Assembly: GCF_000720475.1 (NCBI RefSeq)
Contig: NZ_JOAP01000008.1
Location: 248,001 to 312,000 of the forward strand
Direction of reading: 5' to 3'
DNA from: Streptomyces aureocirculatus
GTDB taxonomy: Bacteria; Actinomycetota; Actinomycetes; Streptomycetales; Streptomycetaceae
Length of the DNA: 64,000 nt
The notes under the pieces: generated by a model
Databases searched by the model: none
What the model saw: the letters and a program-made list of their open reading frames with translations, nothing else
Told to the model about the DNA's origin: nothing
Part shown: in pieces, positions 24,572-33,351 of the stretch
Layout of the letters: each line of letters begins with the position of its first letter
How positions within the stretch are numbered: the first letter of the stretch is position 1
Program-made: the position numbers and the translations under genes

Positions 24572-25573
24572 ATGCGCAAGGCGTGGTGGGCGACGCCCCT
24601 GCTGGTCGCGCTACTGCTGGGCGGCTGCGGAGACCCCGGTTCCGGGTCCCAGGACGCACCCCCCGCCCCCACCCCGGCCGACAGCACCCCCTCCCAGACC
24701 ACCCGCCAGCGCGCGGGAGCCGACACCTCCGACAAGACCGACACCTCCGGCGGGGAGCGGAGCGGGAGCCGGGACAAGGGCCGGGAGAGAGCCAGGGACA
24801 GGGCACGCAAGCCCTCGGGGCAGCCGCCCGAGGTCCTCTACCTGGGCGACTCCCTGGCCATGGAGAACCAGGACGTCCTCGGCGAACTCCTCCGCGAGAA
24901 CCTCGGCGCCCGCTACACCAGCGCCCCCTACTCGGGCACCACCCTCTGCGACTACCTGGAGAACACCGGCAAGGACTCCCTCGTACCGGACAAGCACAAG
25001 GCGGCGACCCTGGTGCGCGAGACCCGGCCCGACTATGTGGTGCTGCAGTTCTGGGGCAACGCCTGGGGCTACACGCCGTGCATGGACGGCATCACGTACG
25101 ACAAGGCACGGCAGACGTACTTCTCGCGGTACGCGGCCGACGCGCGCCGCCTGACCCGGCAGATCGAGGAGGCCGCGCGGGACACCGGCGGCAAGCGGCC
25201 CAAGGTGGTGTGGGTGTCCCAGGGCCCGGACGCGATGACCCCCGACCGGGTCCGCCGCGTGAACGGGATCTACCGCCAACAGGCCGCCACCGCAAGCGAT
25301 GTGGTCTCCGACGCGGGCAAGGCCGTCAGCCCGGCCGCCGACCGCTACACCTGGGCGGAGCACCTGCCCTGCACCGCGTACGAGCGCGCGCACCCCGCGT
25401 ACTGCACCGAGCCGGAGAGCGGCCGCACCGCCCTGCACCGCCCCAAGGACTTCCTGCACTTCTGCCTGGCCCCGACGACGCCCAAGTCACGCCCCTGCCC
25501 GGTGCGTTCACCGGGCATCCGACGCATCGGCCAGGCGATCACCGACACGGTGCGCGCCCACCACGGCGGCTAG
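24572..25573 (+). CDS. SGNH-hydrolase-like lipoprotein
   Basis: 333 residues. Lipoprotein signal with lipobox LLGGC (Cys near residue 18), then a long Pro/Thr/Ser and Arg/Lys/Asp linker (20-85) and an SGNH fold: GDSLAMENQDV supplies the catalytic Ser in block I, VVLQFWGNAWG is in place of the G-x-N block, and DFLHFC gives the D-x-x-H block V. Cell-surface esterase or acyltransferase-like function is likely, substrate unknown. ATG 24572 follows AGGAGAGGAAG. Convergent with the CU044_5270 gene, 18 bp apart. Confidence 0.85.
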   Translation: MRKAWWATPLLVALLLGGCGDPGSGSQDAPPAPTPADSTPSQTTRQRAGADTSDKTDTSGGERSGSRDKGRERARDRARKPSGQPPEVLYLGDSLAMENQDVLGELLRENLGARYTSAPYSGTTLCDYLENTGKDSLVPDKHKAATLVRETRPDYVVLQFWGNAWGYTPCMDGITYDKARQTYFSRYAADARRLTRQIEEAARDTGGKRPKVVWVSQGPDAMTPDRVRRVNGIYRQQAATASDVVSDAGKAVSPAADRYTWAEHLPCTAYERAHPAYCTEPESGRTALHRPKDFLHFCLAPTTPKSRPCPVRSPGIRRIGQAITDTVRAHHGG

Positions 25574-25591
25574 CGCCCCGCGCCCGGACGG

Positions 25592-26545
25592 CTAACGGCG
25601 CCAGGCGTCGTACGACATCACGTCCCCGGCGCGGACGGCGAAGTCCGGCTGGTCCCTGGTGAAGAGGACCTCAAGGCCGAGCACCTCGCCGCTGTCCGGG
25701 TCGAGGATCAGCATGTACCGCAGGTGCTCGTCCGGGGTGTCGTGCACATACGCCTGCCCGGTGCGGCCGAGGCGGTCGGTGACGGTGCCCTCGGCGCGCA
25801 GGCCGCCGGTGCCCGCGAGTACCCGGGCGAGCGCGGCCCTCTCGCGGGCGCCGAGCGTCCAGTTGTCCAGGAGCTGGGGCAGGGTGTCGAGGAGCTGCTG
25901 GGTGGTGACGGGGGCGGTGCGGCGCGGGAACCCGGGCTCGTGGACCTCGGTGAGGTAGTCGCGCAGGGCGGCGGGGGTACCCGGCGGGCGGGCCCAGGGC
26001 GGCGCGTCGGACCGGCTCGGCGGGTAGACGCGTTCGCCCACTAGCTTGCCGTCGGACTCGACGCGCTCGGTGCGGCTGCCGTCGGACCGCCAGCGGACCT
26101 CGCGCTCCTCGGGCAGGGTGACGGGGCGTTCGGCGTCGGGGCCCGAGTCCATGGCCAGACTCCAGCTCTGTACGTGGCCGCCCTCGCGCAGTCGCGGTCC
26201 GCCGTCGCGGGCGAGGGCCTCGGCGCGGTCGGCGATCCGGTCGAGCGGCAACGCGGCGGAACCGGCGCGCGGGTGCAGGGCGCTCGGCGCCGCGGTGGCG
26301 GACCCGGCGCCGAGGCCCGGCACGGTCAGGGCGAGCACGGCGGCGAGGGCGACGGCGGCGGCCTCCGCCCAGAACACGACGCGGCGGCGGGCACGTACGC
26401 GGGTGGTGTGCAGGAGCTGGTTGAGGCCCCGCTCGGCGACGGCGTTCAGGGGGCGGTCGCGCCAGGGCCCCGAGGTCGCGGACACGGGGTTGGCGGCGCG
26501 CAGCAGGTCCAGGTCGCGGCGGTCGTCGTCCAGGTGGTCAGTCAC
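25592..26545 (-). CDS. CU044_5270-family membrane protein, partner of the ECF sigma factor
   Basis: 317 residues. The cytoplasmic N-terminus (about 1-55) with a conserved LLRAANPV motif precedes one membrane helix (about 58-78), and the rest is extracytoplasmic, with HVQSWSLAMDS, LPEEREVRWRSDGS and a C-terminal VLFTRDQPDF strand. This topology and position, directly behind an ECF sigma gene, is standard for the family and suggests a sensor or anti-sigma-like partner. GTG 26545 is nine bases from GGGAG and overlaps the sigma stop by 8 bp, so translation is coupled. Confidence 0.85.
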   Translation of the reverse strand: MTDHLDDDRRDLDLLRAANPVSATSGPWRDRPLNAVAERGLNQLLHTTRVRARRRVVFWAEAAAVALAAVLALTVPGLGAGSATAAPSALHPRAGSAALPLDRIADRAEALARDGGPRLREGGHVQSWSLAMDSGPDAERPVTLPEEREVRWRSDGSRTERVESDGKLVGERVYPPSRSDAPPWARPPGTPAALRDYLTEVHEPGFPRRTAPVTTQQLLDTLPQLLDNWTLGARERAALARVLAGTGGLRAEGTVTDRLGRTGQAYVHDTPDEHLRYMLILDPDSGEVLGLEVLFTRDQPDFAVRAGDVMSYDAWRR

Positions 26546-27164
26546 GGCTGTCAACTCCCGCTCGTCCCGCTCGCCCTGCTTGCTCTGCTCGTGCCGCTTG
26601 CTCTGCTAGCGCTTCTTGCTCTGTCGGCGCTGCTTGCTCTGCTCGTCCTGCTCGTACGTTCATCTGCATCCGGTCGATCTGCGCGCGGAGTCTGCGCCGG
26701 GCCCGGTGCAGGCGCATCGCGGCGGCGCCGGGGCTGCACTCCAGGGCCACCGCGAGCTCGTCGACGCCGAGCTCCTCCCAGGTGGTCAGGCGCAGGGCCT
26801 CCTGGTCGGCGGGGGAGAGCCGGGCAAGGGCGTCGTGCACCCAGGAGCCGGGGCGTTCGGTGTCCGGGCTGTCCATGATCTGGCGGCCGCCCACGGTCTC
26901 GTGGTGGCTGAGGCGGTGCAGCAGGCGTCGGCGGCGGCCGAGTCCGCGCACCGTGTTGGCCAGGCAGTTGCGGGCCACGGCGTACAGCCAGGGCAGCGGC
27001 GCCTCGGGGAGTTCCGCGCGGCGCCGCCAGGCTATGGAGAACACGTCCGCCACGACCTCCTCGACCTCGTGCTCCTCCCCCGCGTCGAGCCGGCGCGCGA
27101 CGAACCGGCTCACCGCCCAGTAGTGCTCGCGGTAGGCGGCCGCGAAGGAATCGTCCGTGCTCAT
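26538..27164 (-). CDS. ECF RNA polymerase sigma factor
   Basis: 208 residues. Region 2 (about 8-75: YREHYWAVSRFVARRL, VEEVVADVFSIAWRRRAELP, PWLYAVARNCLAN) and region 4 (about 118-165: LSPADQEALRLTTWEELGVDELA, SPGAAAMRLHRARRRLR) are both intact. The C-terminal tail (170-205) is an Ala/Glu/Gln-rich repeat made of AEQA units, unusual for the family and matching a run of tandem GCTTGCTCTGCTCG-like repeats in the DNA. It is coupled to the CU044_5270 gene and divergent from ctaD with an identical 16-nt leader. Confidence 0.9.
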   Translation of the reverse strand: MSTDDSFAAAYREHYWAVSRFVARRLDAGEEHEVEEVVADVFSIAWRRRAELPEAPLPWLYAVARNCLANTVRGLGRRRRLLHRLSHHETVGGRQIMDSPDTERPGSWVHDALARLSPADQEALRLTTWEELGVDELAVALECSPGAAAMRLHRARRRLRAQIDRMQMNVRAGRAEQAAPTEQEALAEQAARAEQAGRAGRAGVDSRD

Positions 27165-27167
27165 GGA

Positions 27168-27277
27168 CCGTAGGTGTCCGGCATGTCCTCGATCCTCACA
27201 CCCGGACGGTGTGACTTTTGCGGCGGGGGTCGACGGGTGTGCGCGGTGATGCCGGAGCGGCTGCCGGACACCTACGG
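27168..27277. promoter_or_regulatory. Mirrored 16-nt leaders and palindrome between the sigma factor and ctaD
   Basis: TGCCGGACACCTACGG is present on the coding strand of each divergent gene, at 27183-27168 (sigma) and 27262-27277 (ctaD), and in both cases ends exactly three bases before the ATG. In the middle, TCACACC-CGGAC-GGTGTGA (27196-27214) is a perfect palindrome. Neither gene shows a usual Shine-Dalgarno sequence. Shared translational or transcriptional control is the simplest reading. Confidence 0.7.
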
Positions 27278-27280
27278 GGC

Positions 27281-28915
27281 ATGAGGGAAATCGTGAAGTG
27301 GCTGACGACCACGGACCACAAGAGGATCGGCACGCTGTATCTGGTCACGTCGTTCGCGTTCTTCTGCATCGGCGGGGTGATGGCGCTCTTCATGCGCGCC
27401 GAGCTGGCCCGTCCGGGCACGCAGATCATGTCGAACGAGCAGTTCAACCAGGCGTTCACGATGCATGGCACGATCATGCTGCTGATGTTCGCGACGCCGC
27501 TGTTCGCGGGCTTCGCGAACTGGATCATGCCGCTCCAGATCGGCGCCCCCGACGTGGCCTTCCCGCGCCTGAACATGTTCGCCTACTGGCTGTACCTGTT
27601 CGGCTCGCTGATCGCGGTGGGCGGCTTCCTGACCCCGCAGGGGGCGGCCGACTTCGGCTGGACCGCGTACGTACCGCTGTCCGGGGCGGTGCACTCACCG
27701 GGCATCGGCAGCGACATGTGGATCATGGGGCTCGCGTTCTCCGGCTTCGGCACGATCCTCGGCTCGGTCAACTTCATCACCACCATCATCTGCATGCGCG
27801 CCCCCGGCATGACGATGTTCCGCATGCCGATCTTCACCTGGAACGTGCTGCTCACGGCCGTGCTCGCGCTGCTCGCCTTCCCGGTCCTTGCCGCCGCGCT
27901 GTTCGCCCTGGAGATGGACCGCAAGTTCGGTTCCCACATCTTCGACGCGGCGAACGGCGGGGGACTGCTGTGGCAGCACCTCTTCTGGTTCTTCGGCCAC
28001 CCCGAGGTGTACATCATCGCGCTGCCGTTCTTCGGCATCATCTCCGAGGTCATCCCGGTCTTCTCGCGCAAGCCGATGTTCGGCTACATGGGTCTGATCG
28101 GCGCGACCATCGCGATCGCCGGTCTCTCGGTGACGGTGTGGGCGCACCACATGTATGTGACGGGCGGGGTGCTGCTGCCCTTCTTCTCCTTCATGACGTT
28201 CCTCATCGCCGTGCCGACGGGCGTGAAGTTCTTCAACTGGATCGGCACCATGTGGAAGGGCTCGTTGTCCTTCGAGACACCGATGCTGTGGGCGGTCGGT
28301 TTCCTCATCACGTTCGTCTTCGGCGGTCTGACCGGCGTCATCCTGGCCTCACCGGCGATGGACTTCCACTCGTCCGACACGTACTTCGTGGTCGCGCACT
28401 TCCACTACGTCATCTTCGGCACCGTCGTGTTCGCGATGTTCGCGGGATTCCACTTCTGGTGGCCCAAGTTCACCGGCAAGATGCTCGACGAACGCCTCGG
28501 CAAGATCACCTTCTGGACGTTGTTCGTGGGCTTCCACGGCACCTTCCTCGTCCAGCACTGGCTCGGTACGGCGGGCATGCAGCGCCGCATCCCGGACTAT
28601 CTGGCGGTGGAGGGCTTCACCGCCCTGAACACGGTCTCGACGATCTTCTCCTTCCTGCTCGGCATGTCGCTGCTGCCGTTCTTCTACAACATCTGGAAGA
28701 CCGCCAAGTACGGCAAGAAGATCGAGGTCGACGATCCATGGGGCTACGGCCGCTCCCTGGAGTGGGCCACGTCCTGTCCGCCGCCACGGCACAACTTCCG
28801 CACGCTGCCCCGCATCCGCAGCGAGTCGCCCGCCTTCGACCTGCACCATCCCGAGGTCGAGTCCGACAGCGCCCCCGTCGAGCCGGGGAAGCAGGCCGCG
28901 GAGGTGCCGGCGTGA
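27281..28915 (+). CDS. ctaD: Cytochrome c oxidase subunit I (extra, cluster-external copy)
   Basis: 544 residues, 12 membrane helices expected. Heme a ligand MHGTIMLL (His near 62), CuB/cross-link motif [13 protein letters not shown], CuB ligands in [11 protein letters not shown]-channel-type residues and the heme ligands in [10 protein letters not shown] are all intact, so it should be a functional aa3 subunit reducing O2 and pumping protons. The C-terminal [16 protein letters not shown] tail is typical of actinobacterial CtaD. No ctaC, ctaE or qcr genes are near, so this is a paralogue outside the main cta cluster. Overlaps the following small gene by 4 bp. Confidence 0.93.
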   Translation: MREIVKWLTTTDHKRIGTLYLVTSFAFFCIGGVMALFMRAELARPGTQIMSNEQFNQAFTMHGTIMLLMFATPLFAGFANWIMPLQIGAPDVAFPRLNMFAYWLYLFGSLIAVGGFLTPQGAADFGWTAYVPLSGAVHSPGIGSDMWIMGLAFSGFGTILGSVNFITTIICMRAPGMTMFRMPIFTWNVLLTAVLALLAFPVLAAALFALEMDRKFGSHIFDAANGGGLLWQHLFWFFGHPEVYIIALPFFGIISEVIPVFSRKPMFGYMGLIGATIAIAGLSVTVWAHHMYVTGGVLLPFFSFMTFLIAVPTGVKFFNWIGTMWKGSLSFETPMLWAVGFLITFVFGGLTGVILASPAMDFHSSDTYFVVAHFHYVIFGTVVFAMFAGFHFWWPKFTGKMLDERLGKITFWTLFVGFHGTFLVQHWLGTAGMQRRIPDYLAVEGFTALNTVSTIFSFLLGMSLLPFFYNIWKTAKYGKKIEVDDPWGYGRSLEWATSCPPPRHNFRTLPRIRSESPAFDLHHPEVESDSAPVEPGKQAAEVPA

Positions 28916-29256
28916 CCGCCATGGACGAACGCGGGGCCGACGCGCAGGCCCTGGTACGTGACCTGGAGGGGCTGCTGCTCGTCGAGGCCGCGCGGTCCGA
29001 GTCCCGCGCGGCTGCCGAGCGTTTCACCCACCGCCTGCCCTGGCTCACCGAGAGCCAGCGCGAGGAGGTGGAGCGCCAGTACACCGAGGAGCACATGGTG
29101 CTCGTCCGCCGGGCCTGGGACCGCACCGCGTCCCGGGCGATCGAGCTGCGCACCGAGTACGAGGAGGCCTACCGGGTGCTCCAGCGGCGGACGTTCGCTT
29201 GGTGCCTGGTGGGGGCGGCGGTGTTCGTCGGGGCGGTGCTCGCCCTCCGGCCCTAG
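28912..29256 (+). CDS. Small helical membrane protein coupled to ctaD
   Basis: 114 residues: mostly charged helices ([35 protein letters not shown]) and a single C-terminal membrane helix (about 93-111). GTG 28912 overlaps the ctaD stop (GTGA) and has GGAGG seven bases upstream, so it is coupled to ctaD. It could be an assembly or tuning subunit of this oxidase copy. No family recognised. Convergent with the lipase gene (4-bp overlap). Confidence 0.75.
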   Translation: MTAMDERGADAQALVRDLEGLLLVEAARSESRAAAERFTHRLPWLTESQREEVERQYTEEHMVLVRRAWDRTASRAIELRTEYEEAYRVLQRRTFAWCLVGAAVFVGAVLALRP

Positions 29257-30239
29257 AAGGGCGGCCCGTACCCCTTGCACACAGGCTTGAAGTCGGGCTT
29301 GTCGGGGCCCAGGGCGTTGACGACGTTCTGGGTCGTGGGGCCGTCGGTGAACAGGCCCACATGGCCGACCGGGTTCTTCGGACACTGGTCCTGCACCGCG
29401 ATGTTGCGGACGTTGTCGCCCTTCAGGAAGTTGTTGGTGTACGGGCTCGCCACGACGTCGTACTTGCTCGCGATGACCGTGTAGCGCACGCCGGGCACGG
29501 TGTCGCCGTCCGCCCACAGGGCCCGCTGGAAGTCGGAGCCCTCCTCCTGGTCCTTGAGCCCCTGAAGGTTCAGGTGGTCGAAGGCGTCGTTGACGACGCC
29601 GAGCAGGCCGAGCGCCCTGCCGAGGTTGACCAGACCGCTGAGGGTGGTGCCGTGGTTGGTGGGCGCGAGCGCGACGAGCCGGTCGACCTTCTGCGCGCCG
29701 CCGAGCCGCTTGATGTAGTGGTTCGGCAGCATGCCGCCCTGTGAGTGCCCGAGGACGTTCACCTTCTTCGCGCCGGTGGCCGCGAGCACCTTGTCCACGA
29801 ACGCGCTCATCGTCTCGGACGACTTGGCGACGCCGGTCATGCCGCCGACCCGCCCGCCGAGGTTGAGCGGGCTTCCCATGCCGTAGTTGAAGGCGTAGAC
29901 GCAGTGCCCCTCGTTGGCGAGGGTCGGGCCCATCGTGACCCAGTTCGCCCCGAGGTTCACCCCGGTGCCGTGGACGAGGACGACCGGGTTCGGGTGCTCG
30001 GCGGTCGGCTTGCAACTCCAGTCGTTCACACCGGCCACGGCGTTCGGGCTGAACAGGAAGTTGCTCACGCCCTCGGCGACACCGCCGACGGGGTAGCGCG
30101 CACGCGGCTGCTCGGTGGCCTGCGCCGGGGCCGCCGTGGCGGTGAGCGCCGTGGCCGCGAGGGCGGCGGGGGTGACGACGGCGGCGATCCGGCGGCGTGT
30201 GGTGCCTGGCCGACGGGCGGGTGCGGACGGTCTGTTCAC
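29253..30239 (-). CDS. Secreted lipase/esterase (alpha/beta hydrolase, EstA/class 2 lipase type)
   Basis: 328 residues. Signal peptide with RRRIAAVVT and an Ala-rich helix (up to about 42). Oxyanion region PVVLVHGTGVN, nucleophile elbow GHSQGG (Ser near residue 166) and a C-terminal HVGLFTD supplying the histidine; two Cys pairs (NDWSCKPT, GHCVYAF, DQCPK, PVCKG) fit the disulfides of the family. Extracellular lipid or ester hydrolysis. GTG start with GAGAGGA upstream. Divergent from a TetR regulator with a clear operator in between. Confidence 0.9.
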   Translation of the reverse strand: MNRPSAPARRPGTTRRRIAAVVTPAALAATALTATAAPAQATEQPRARYPVGGVAEGVSNFLFSPNAVAGVNDWSCKPTAEHPNPVVLVHGTGVNLGANWVTMGPTLANEGHCVYAFNYGMGSPLNLGGRVGGMTGVAKSSETMSAFVDKVLAATGAKKVNVLGHSQGGMLPNHYIKRLGGAQKVDRLVALAPTNHGTTLSGLVNLGRALGLLGVVNDAFDHLNLQGLKDQEEGSDFQRALWADGDTVPGVRYTVIASKYDVVASPYTNNFLKGDNVRNIAVQDQCPKNPVGHVGLFTDGPTTQNVVNALGPDKPDFKPVCKGYGPPF

Positions 30240-30306
30240 GGTTCCGGTCCTCTCGGTCGGCCAGCCTCGCCTGTCTTGTCATAGGCATGACATAGCAAGT
30301 CCCAGG

Positions 30307-30332
30307 AATCTGAAACGGCAGCGCTTCAGATT
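30307..30332. promoter_or_regulatory. Palindromic operator between lipase and TetR genes
   Basis: AATCTGAA (30307-30314) and its inverse TTCAGATT (30325-30332) are separated by 10 bases, in the 161-bp region shared by the divergent lipase and TetR genes. This is the likely TetR binding site. Confidence 0.6.
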
Positions 30333-30400
30333 GGTTACCTGAAAGTAGGGCGAGGTCGGGACCGGCGCAAGAGTCGTGCGCGGGACAATTCCCGTGCAGG

Positions 30401-31105
30401 ATGCGGGAGTTGGCGTACGTCCAGGTGGGAGGGGTGGGGGCGGTGAGGTCCGAGGAGGCGCGGGGCACGCGCGGGCCGGCGAGGGCGTACGGGGGCAAGT
30501 CCGCCGAGCAGCGCAGGTCCGAGCGGCGACGGCGGCTCCTTCAGGCGGGCATCGAGTTGTTCGGCGCCGGGCCCGGCGCCTACCGGGCCGCGTCGGTGGC
30601 GTCACTGTGTGCCCGCGCCGATCTCTCGACGCGCCAGTTCTACGAGGAGTTCCGCAATCTGGAGGAGGTCCTGGCCGCCCTGCACGGGCAGGTGCAGCAC
30701 TTCGCGCAGGCGGCGATCACCAAGGCTCTCGCCGAGGCCGCGGAGGGTGGTGTCCGCGAGCGCGCCGACGCCGCGTTCCGCGCGTACGCACGCGTGCTCA
30801 CGGCCAATCCGCATCTGGTGCGGATCGCCTTCGTGGAGGTCACGGGCGTCAGCCCCGAGCTGGAGCAGCAGCGCCTGGAGGCCCGCAAGGGCTGGGTGGA
30901 CCTCGTGGTCGCCGCCCTCGACGAAGCCGTGGCACGCGGCGAGATCGGTGCGCGGGACTATCGCATCGCCGCGCTCGGCTTCGTCGCCGCGGTCAACGGG
31001 CTGCTGTACGACTGGACGGCCGGGTACGTCGACGCGAGCCTCGACACGATCGTGGACGAGCTGATGCTGATGTTCATGGGGCTGCTGCGACCGCCGCCCG
31101 TGTGA
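30401..31105 (+). CDS. TetR-family regulator, probably of the divergent lipase
   Basis: 234 residues. An N-terminal HTH (about 42-90: RRRRLLQAGIELFG, SVASLCARADLSTRQFYEEF) and a helical C-terminal ligand domain. The first 30 residues are Gly/Arg-rich and a start at the GTG near 30443 is plausible. Position and the operator at 30307-30332 suggest repression of the lipase, with a fatty-acid-like ligand possible. The 3' flank (31106-31243) contains short GTGCTGACGCCGGGTG repeats. Confidence 0.85.
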   Translation: MRELAYVQVGGVGAVRSEEARGTRGPARAYGGKSAEQRRSERRRRLLQAGIELFGAGPGAYRAASVASLCARADLSTRQFYEEFRNLEEVLAALHGQVQHFAQAAITKALAEAAEGGVRERADAAFRAYARVLTANPHLVRIAFVEVTGVSPELEQQRLEARKGWVDLVVAALDEAVARGEIGARDYRIAALGFVAAVNGLLYDWTAGYVDASLDTIVDELMLMFMGLLRPPPV

Positions 31106-31109
31106 CCAG

Positions 31110-31243
31110 TGCTGACGCCGGGTGGCGTCTGCGCGGGCGCCGGGTGGCGGCAGAGGTGAGGGCCGGGCGCTGTCTGTCAGAGCTGGCGCCGGGTGACGTC
31201 AGTGCTGACGCCGGGTGCTGTCAGTGCTGACGCCCGGGTGGCG
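31110..31243. repeat. Short GCTGACGCCGGGTG-type repeats
   Basis: At least four imperfect copies of GTGCTGACGCCGGGTG, mixed with the GTCAGAGCTG-like variant, lie between convergent TetR and LLM genes. No gene is supported. They may form several alternative hairpins acting as a terminator. Confidence 0.5.
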
Positions 31244-32116
31244 TCAGAGCTGTGGCGGGCCCTGCTCGATGCGGCGCAGGACCGGGTCGAGTCGGTCCAG
31301 GGACGTCGACGTCTGGAGCTGTCGTTCGTCCCACCAGGTGGCGCCCGCGTCGCGCAGGGGGCCGAGCAGGTCCCTGGCCTTGGCGGGGTCGGCGGCGCTC
31401 GCGCCGCCGACGACGAAGTCGAAGGGGGCACCCGCTTCGCCGTCCTCGCGGTGCGCGCGCACGTACGCGACGAGTTCGCGGAACTCCTCCAGGGGCGGGA
31501 TCTCGCCGTGCGCGGCCGACTTGAACAGCGGTACGGCGCCGTCCCAGCGGGCCGCGCGGCGCATCGGCGGGCGGTTGGGCCAGAAGCCCGCGACCCACAC
31601 CGGCGGCCGGGGCCGCTGCGCGGTGGCGGGAAGGAGCTGCACGTCGTCGACGTGGAAGTGCTTGCCGCGGTGTGTCACGGGATCGCCGGACCAGTAGCGG
31701 TCGAGGAGGTCGAGGCCCTCGTCGAGGCGTTCGGCGAGGACCCGCGGCTCGGTGGGTTCGCCGAAGCTCGCGTACTCGTCGTCGATCGGCCCGCCGAGCC
31801 CGGTGCCGAAAACCACCCGGCCCGCGCTCACGTCGTCGAGGGTGGCCACCTGCCGCGCCAACTGGTGCGGGCGTCGCCTGGCCACCGGCGTGACCAGGGT
31901 GCCGAGCTTGATCCTCTCGGTCGCGAGCGCCGCCGCCGTGAGGAGCATCCACGGGTCCCCGAACGGCTTGCCGCGCTGGGCCCGTTTGTCGTGCACCACG
32001 TGGTCCCATACGAACAGGCCGTCCCAGCCCGCGAGTTCGGCCGCGGCCGCGACCCGGGCGATGGTCCTGGCGTCCGCGAAGTCCCCGAAGTTCGGAATGT
32101 TGATCGAGAAGCGCAT
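31244..32116 (-). CDS. LLM-class (luciferase-like) flavin/F420-dependent oxidoreductase
   Basis: 290 residues, TIM barrel. MRFSINIPNFGDFAD at the N-terminus, AGWDGLFVWDHV, LATERIKLGTLVTPVARRRP, SAGRVVFGTGLGG and RPPVWVAGFWPNRPP are conserved strands and loops of LLM oxidoreductases using F420 or FMN. The ATG at 32116 was chosen as the usual start just before the first barrel strand; upstream extension lacks family similarity. The substrate cannot be predicted. Confidence 0.88.
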   Translation of the reverse strand: MRFSINIPNFGDFADARTIARVAAAAELAGWDGLFVWDHVVHDKRAQRGKPFGDPWMLLTAAALATERIKLGTLVTPVARRRPHQLARQVATLDDVSAGRVVFGTGLGGPIDDEYASFGEPTEPRVLAERLDEGLDLLDRYWSGDPVTHRGKHFHVDDVQLLPATAQRPRPPVWVAGFWPNRPPMRRAARWDGAVPLFKSAAHGEIPPLEEFRELVAYVRAHREDGEAGAPFDFVVGGASAADPAKARDLLGPLRDAGATWWDERQLQTSTSLDRLDPVLRRIEQGPPQL

Positions 32117-32222
32117 GACGGCATCGTGACGCCGGGGCCCACCACCGGGCAATGCACTTGGCACGGTTCGTCAATCGCCGTCCACCGTACGGCCGGATCG
32201 GGCGCCCGCCGTCGGGCCCCGG

Positions 32223-32642
32223 TCAGGCCGTGGCGCCCGCGGCGGTGAGGAGCGCGGCCGTTTCGGGGTGCGGGCCCTGGTTGGCCCAGTGCAACGGGGT
32301 CCAGCCGGTGCCGTCGTCCTCGCGGAGGCCCGGTGCCGCGCCGTGGTCGAGGAGGGCGCGCACCGTCTCGGTGTGGCCCCAGCAGGCGGCCGCGCACAGC
32401 GGGGTGCCGTCCGCGCCGAGTCCCCTGCTCTCGGTGTCGGGGGCGGCCCCGGCGGCAAGGAGCAGGCGGGCCACCTCCGCCCTGCCGTTCACGGACGCCT
32501 CGTACAGCGGCGTGACGCCCTCCCGATCCGGTTGGGACGGGTCGGCGCCCGCGCGCAGGAGTGCCCGCACCCGGGTGGAGTCACCCGACCAGATCACCTC
32601 GAAAAGACGCCCGTTGAGTTTCTTCTGCTTCCGCCGGTTCAT
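32223..32642 (-). CDS. Ankyrin-repeat protein
   Basis: 139 residues with three to four ankyrin repeats: RVRALLRAGADPSQPDREGVTPLYEAS, AEVARLLLAAGAAPDTESRG, DGTPLCAAACWGHTETVRALLDHGAAP and GWTPLHWANQGPHPETAALL. A basic N-terminus (MNRRKQKKL) and no signal peptide, so a small cytosolic protein-binding scaffold. Ribosome-binding site weak. Partner unknown. Confidence 0.88.
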   Translation of the reverse strand: MNRRKQKKLNGRLFEVIWSGDSTRVRALLRAGADPSQPDREGVTPLYEASVNGRAEVARLLLAAGAAPDTESRGLGADGTPLCAAACWGHTETVRALLDHGAAPGLREDDGTGWTPLHWANQGPHPETAALLTAAGATA

Positions 32643-32756
32643 GATCGTTGAGACTAGGCACCGGGTGGGTGGCCGGGCCAGCGATATTCCTCGCCGCGGC
32701 GCCGGGGGTTACCGTGCTGCCGGAACGCGGGCACCGCCACCGGTTCGACCGCTGAC

Positions 32757-32835
32757 GCGCCCGCTGGTTCGGCTGCTGGTTCGACTGCTGGTTCGGCTGC
32801 TGGTTCGACTGCTGGTTCGACTGCTGGTCGGGCTG
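32757..32835. repeat. CTGGTTCG-CTG tandem repeats upstream of the cupin gene
   Basis: Six or more copies of the 15-bp pattern CTGCTGGTTCG(G/A) run at 32757-32835 in a 220-bp gene-free stretch (32643-32862) before the cupin gene. Start-codon choice for the cupin is therefore made downstream of this array. Confidence 0.7.
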
Positions 32836-32862
32836 CGACGACGGAGAGGATGTGGGCAGCGC

Positions 32863-33351
32863 ATGGCGAAGCGCCCTGTCACCGCCGAGGAACTGATCGC
32901 CCGGCACGGCCTGGAGCCCCTGCCCTTCGAGGGGGGCCGTTTCCGCCAGACCTGGGCGGGGCCGCCGGACGCCACGGGGCACCCCGCGGGGACGGCGATC
33001 GTCATGCTGCTGACCTCCGCGGCGGACGACTTCTCGGCGCTGCACCGACTGCCCACGGACGAGGTGTGGCACTTCTACCAGGGTGATCCGCTCGACCTGC
33101 TGCTCCTGGCCCCGGACGGCACGGACGAGCTGCGCATACTCGGCGACGGGGACGGTGAGGAGTTCCAGTTGGTCGTGCGCGCGGGTACGTGGATGGGCGC
33201 ACGGGTGCGGGACGGCGGCGAGTGGTCGCTGTTCGGTACGACGATGGCTCCGGGGTTCCTGGAGTCCGACTACGAGGGCGGCGACCCGGACGTACTGGCC
33301 GCCCGCTATCCGCAGCAGGCCGAACTGATCCGGAGGCTGTGCCGTGACTGA
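32863..33351 (+). CDS. DUF985 (Cupin_5) protein
   Basis: 162 residues, a single cupin-type beta-barrel: LEPLPFEGGRFRQTWAGP, ALHRLPTDEVWHFYQGDPLDLLLLAPDG, LVVRAGTWMGARV and TTMAPGFLESDYEGGDP match the DUF985 family, whose metal/sugar-binding role is not settled. ATG 32863 chosen because family members start near MAKRPVTAEELI; GAGAGGA lies 12 bases upstream. Its last 8 bp overlap the SDR gene, so the two are coupled. Confidence 0.88.
   Translation: MAKRPVTAEELIARHGLEPLPFEGGRFRQTWAGPPDATGHPAGTAIVMLLTSAADDFSALHRLPTDEVWHFYQGDPLDLLLLAPDGTDELRILGDGDGEEFQLVVRAGTWMGARVRDGGEWSLFGTTMAPGFLESDYEGGDPDVLAARYPQQAELIRRLCRD

Noticed and set aside
22579..24810. 743-codon minus-strand frame
   Set aside because: Overlaps the PH-domain, ABM, SnoaL and PPOX genes in other frames, low-complexity Arg/Gly/Pro content.
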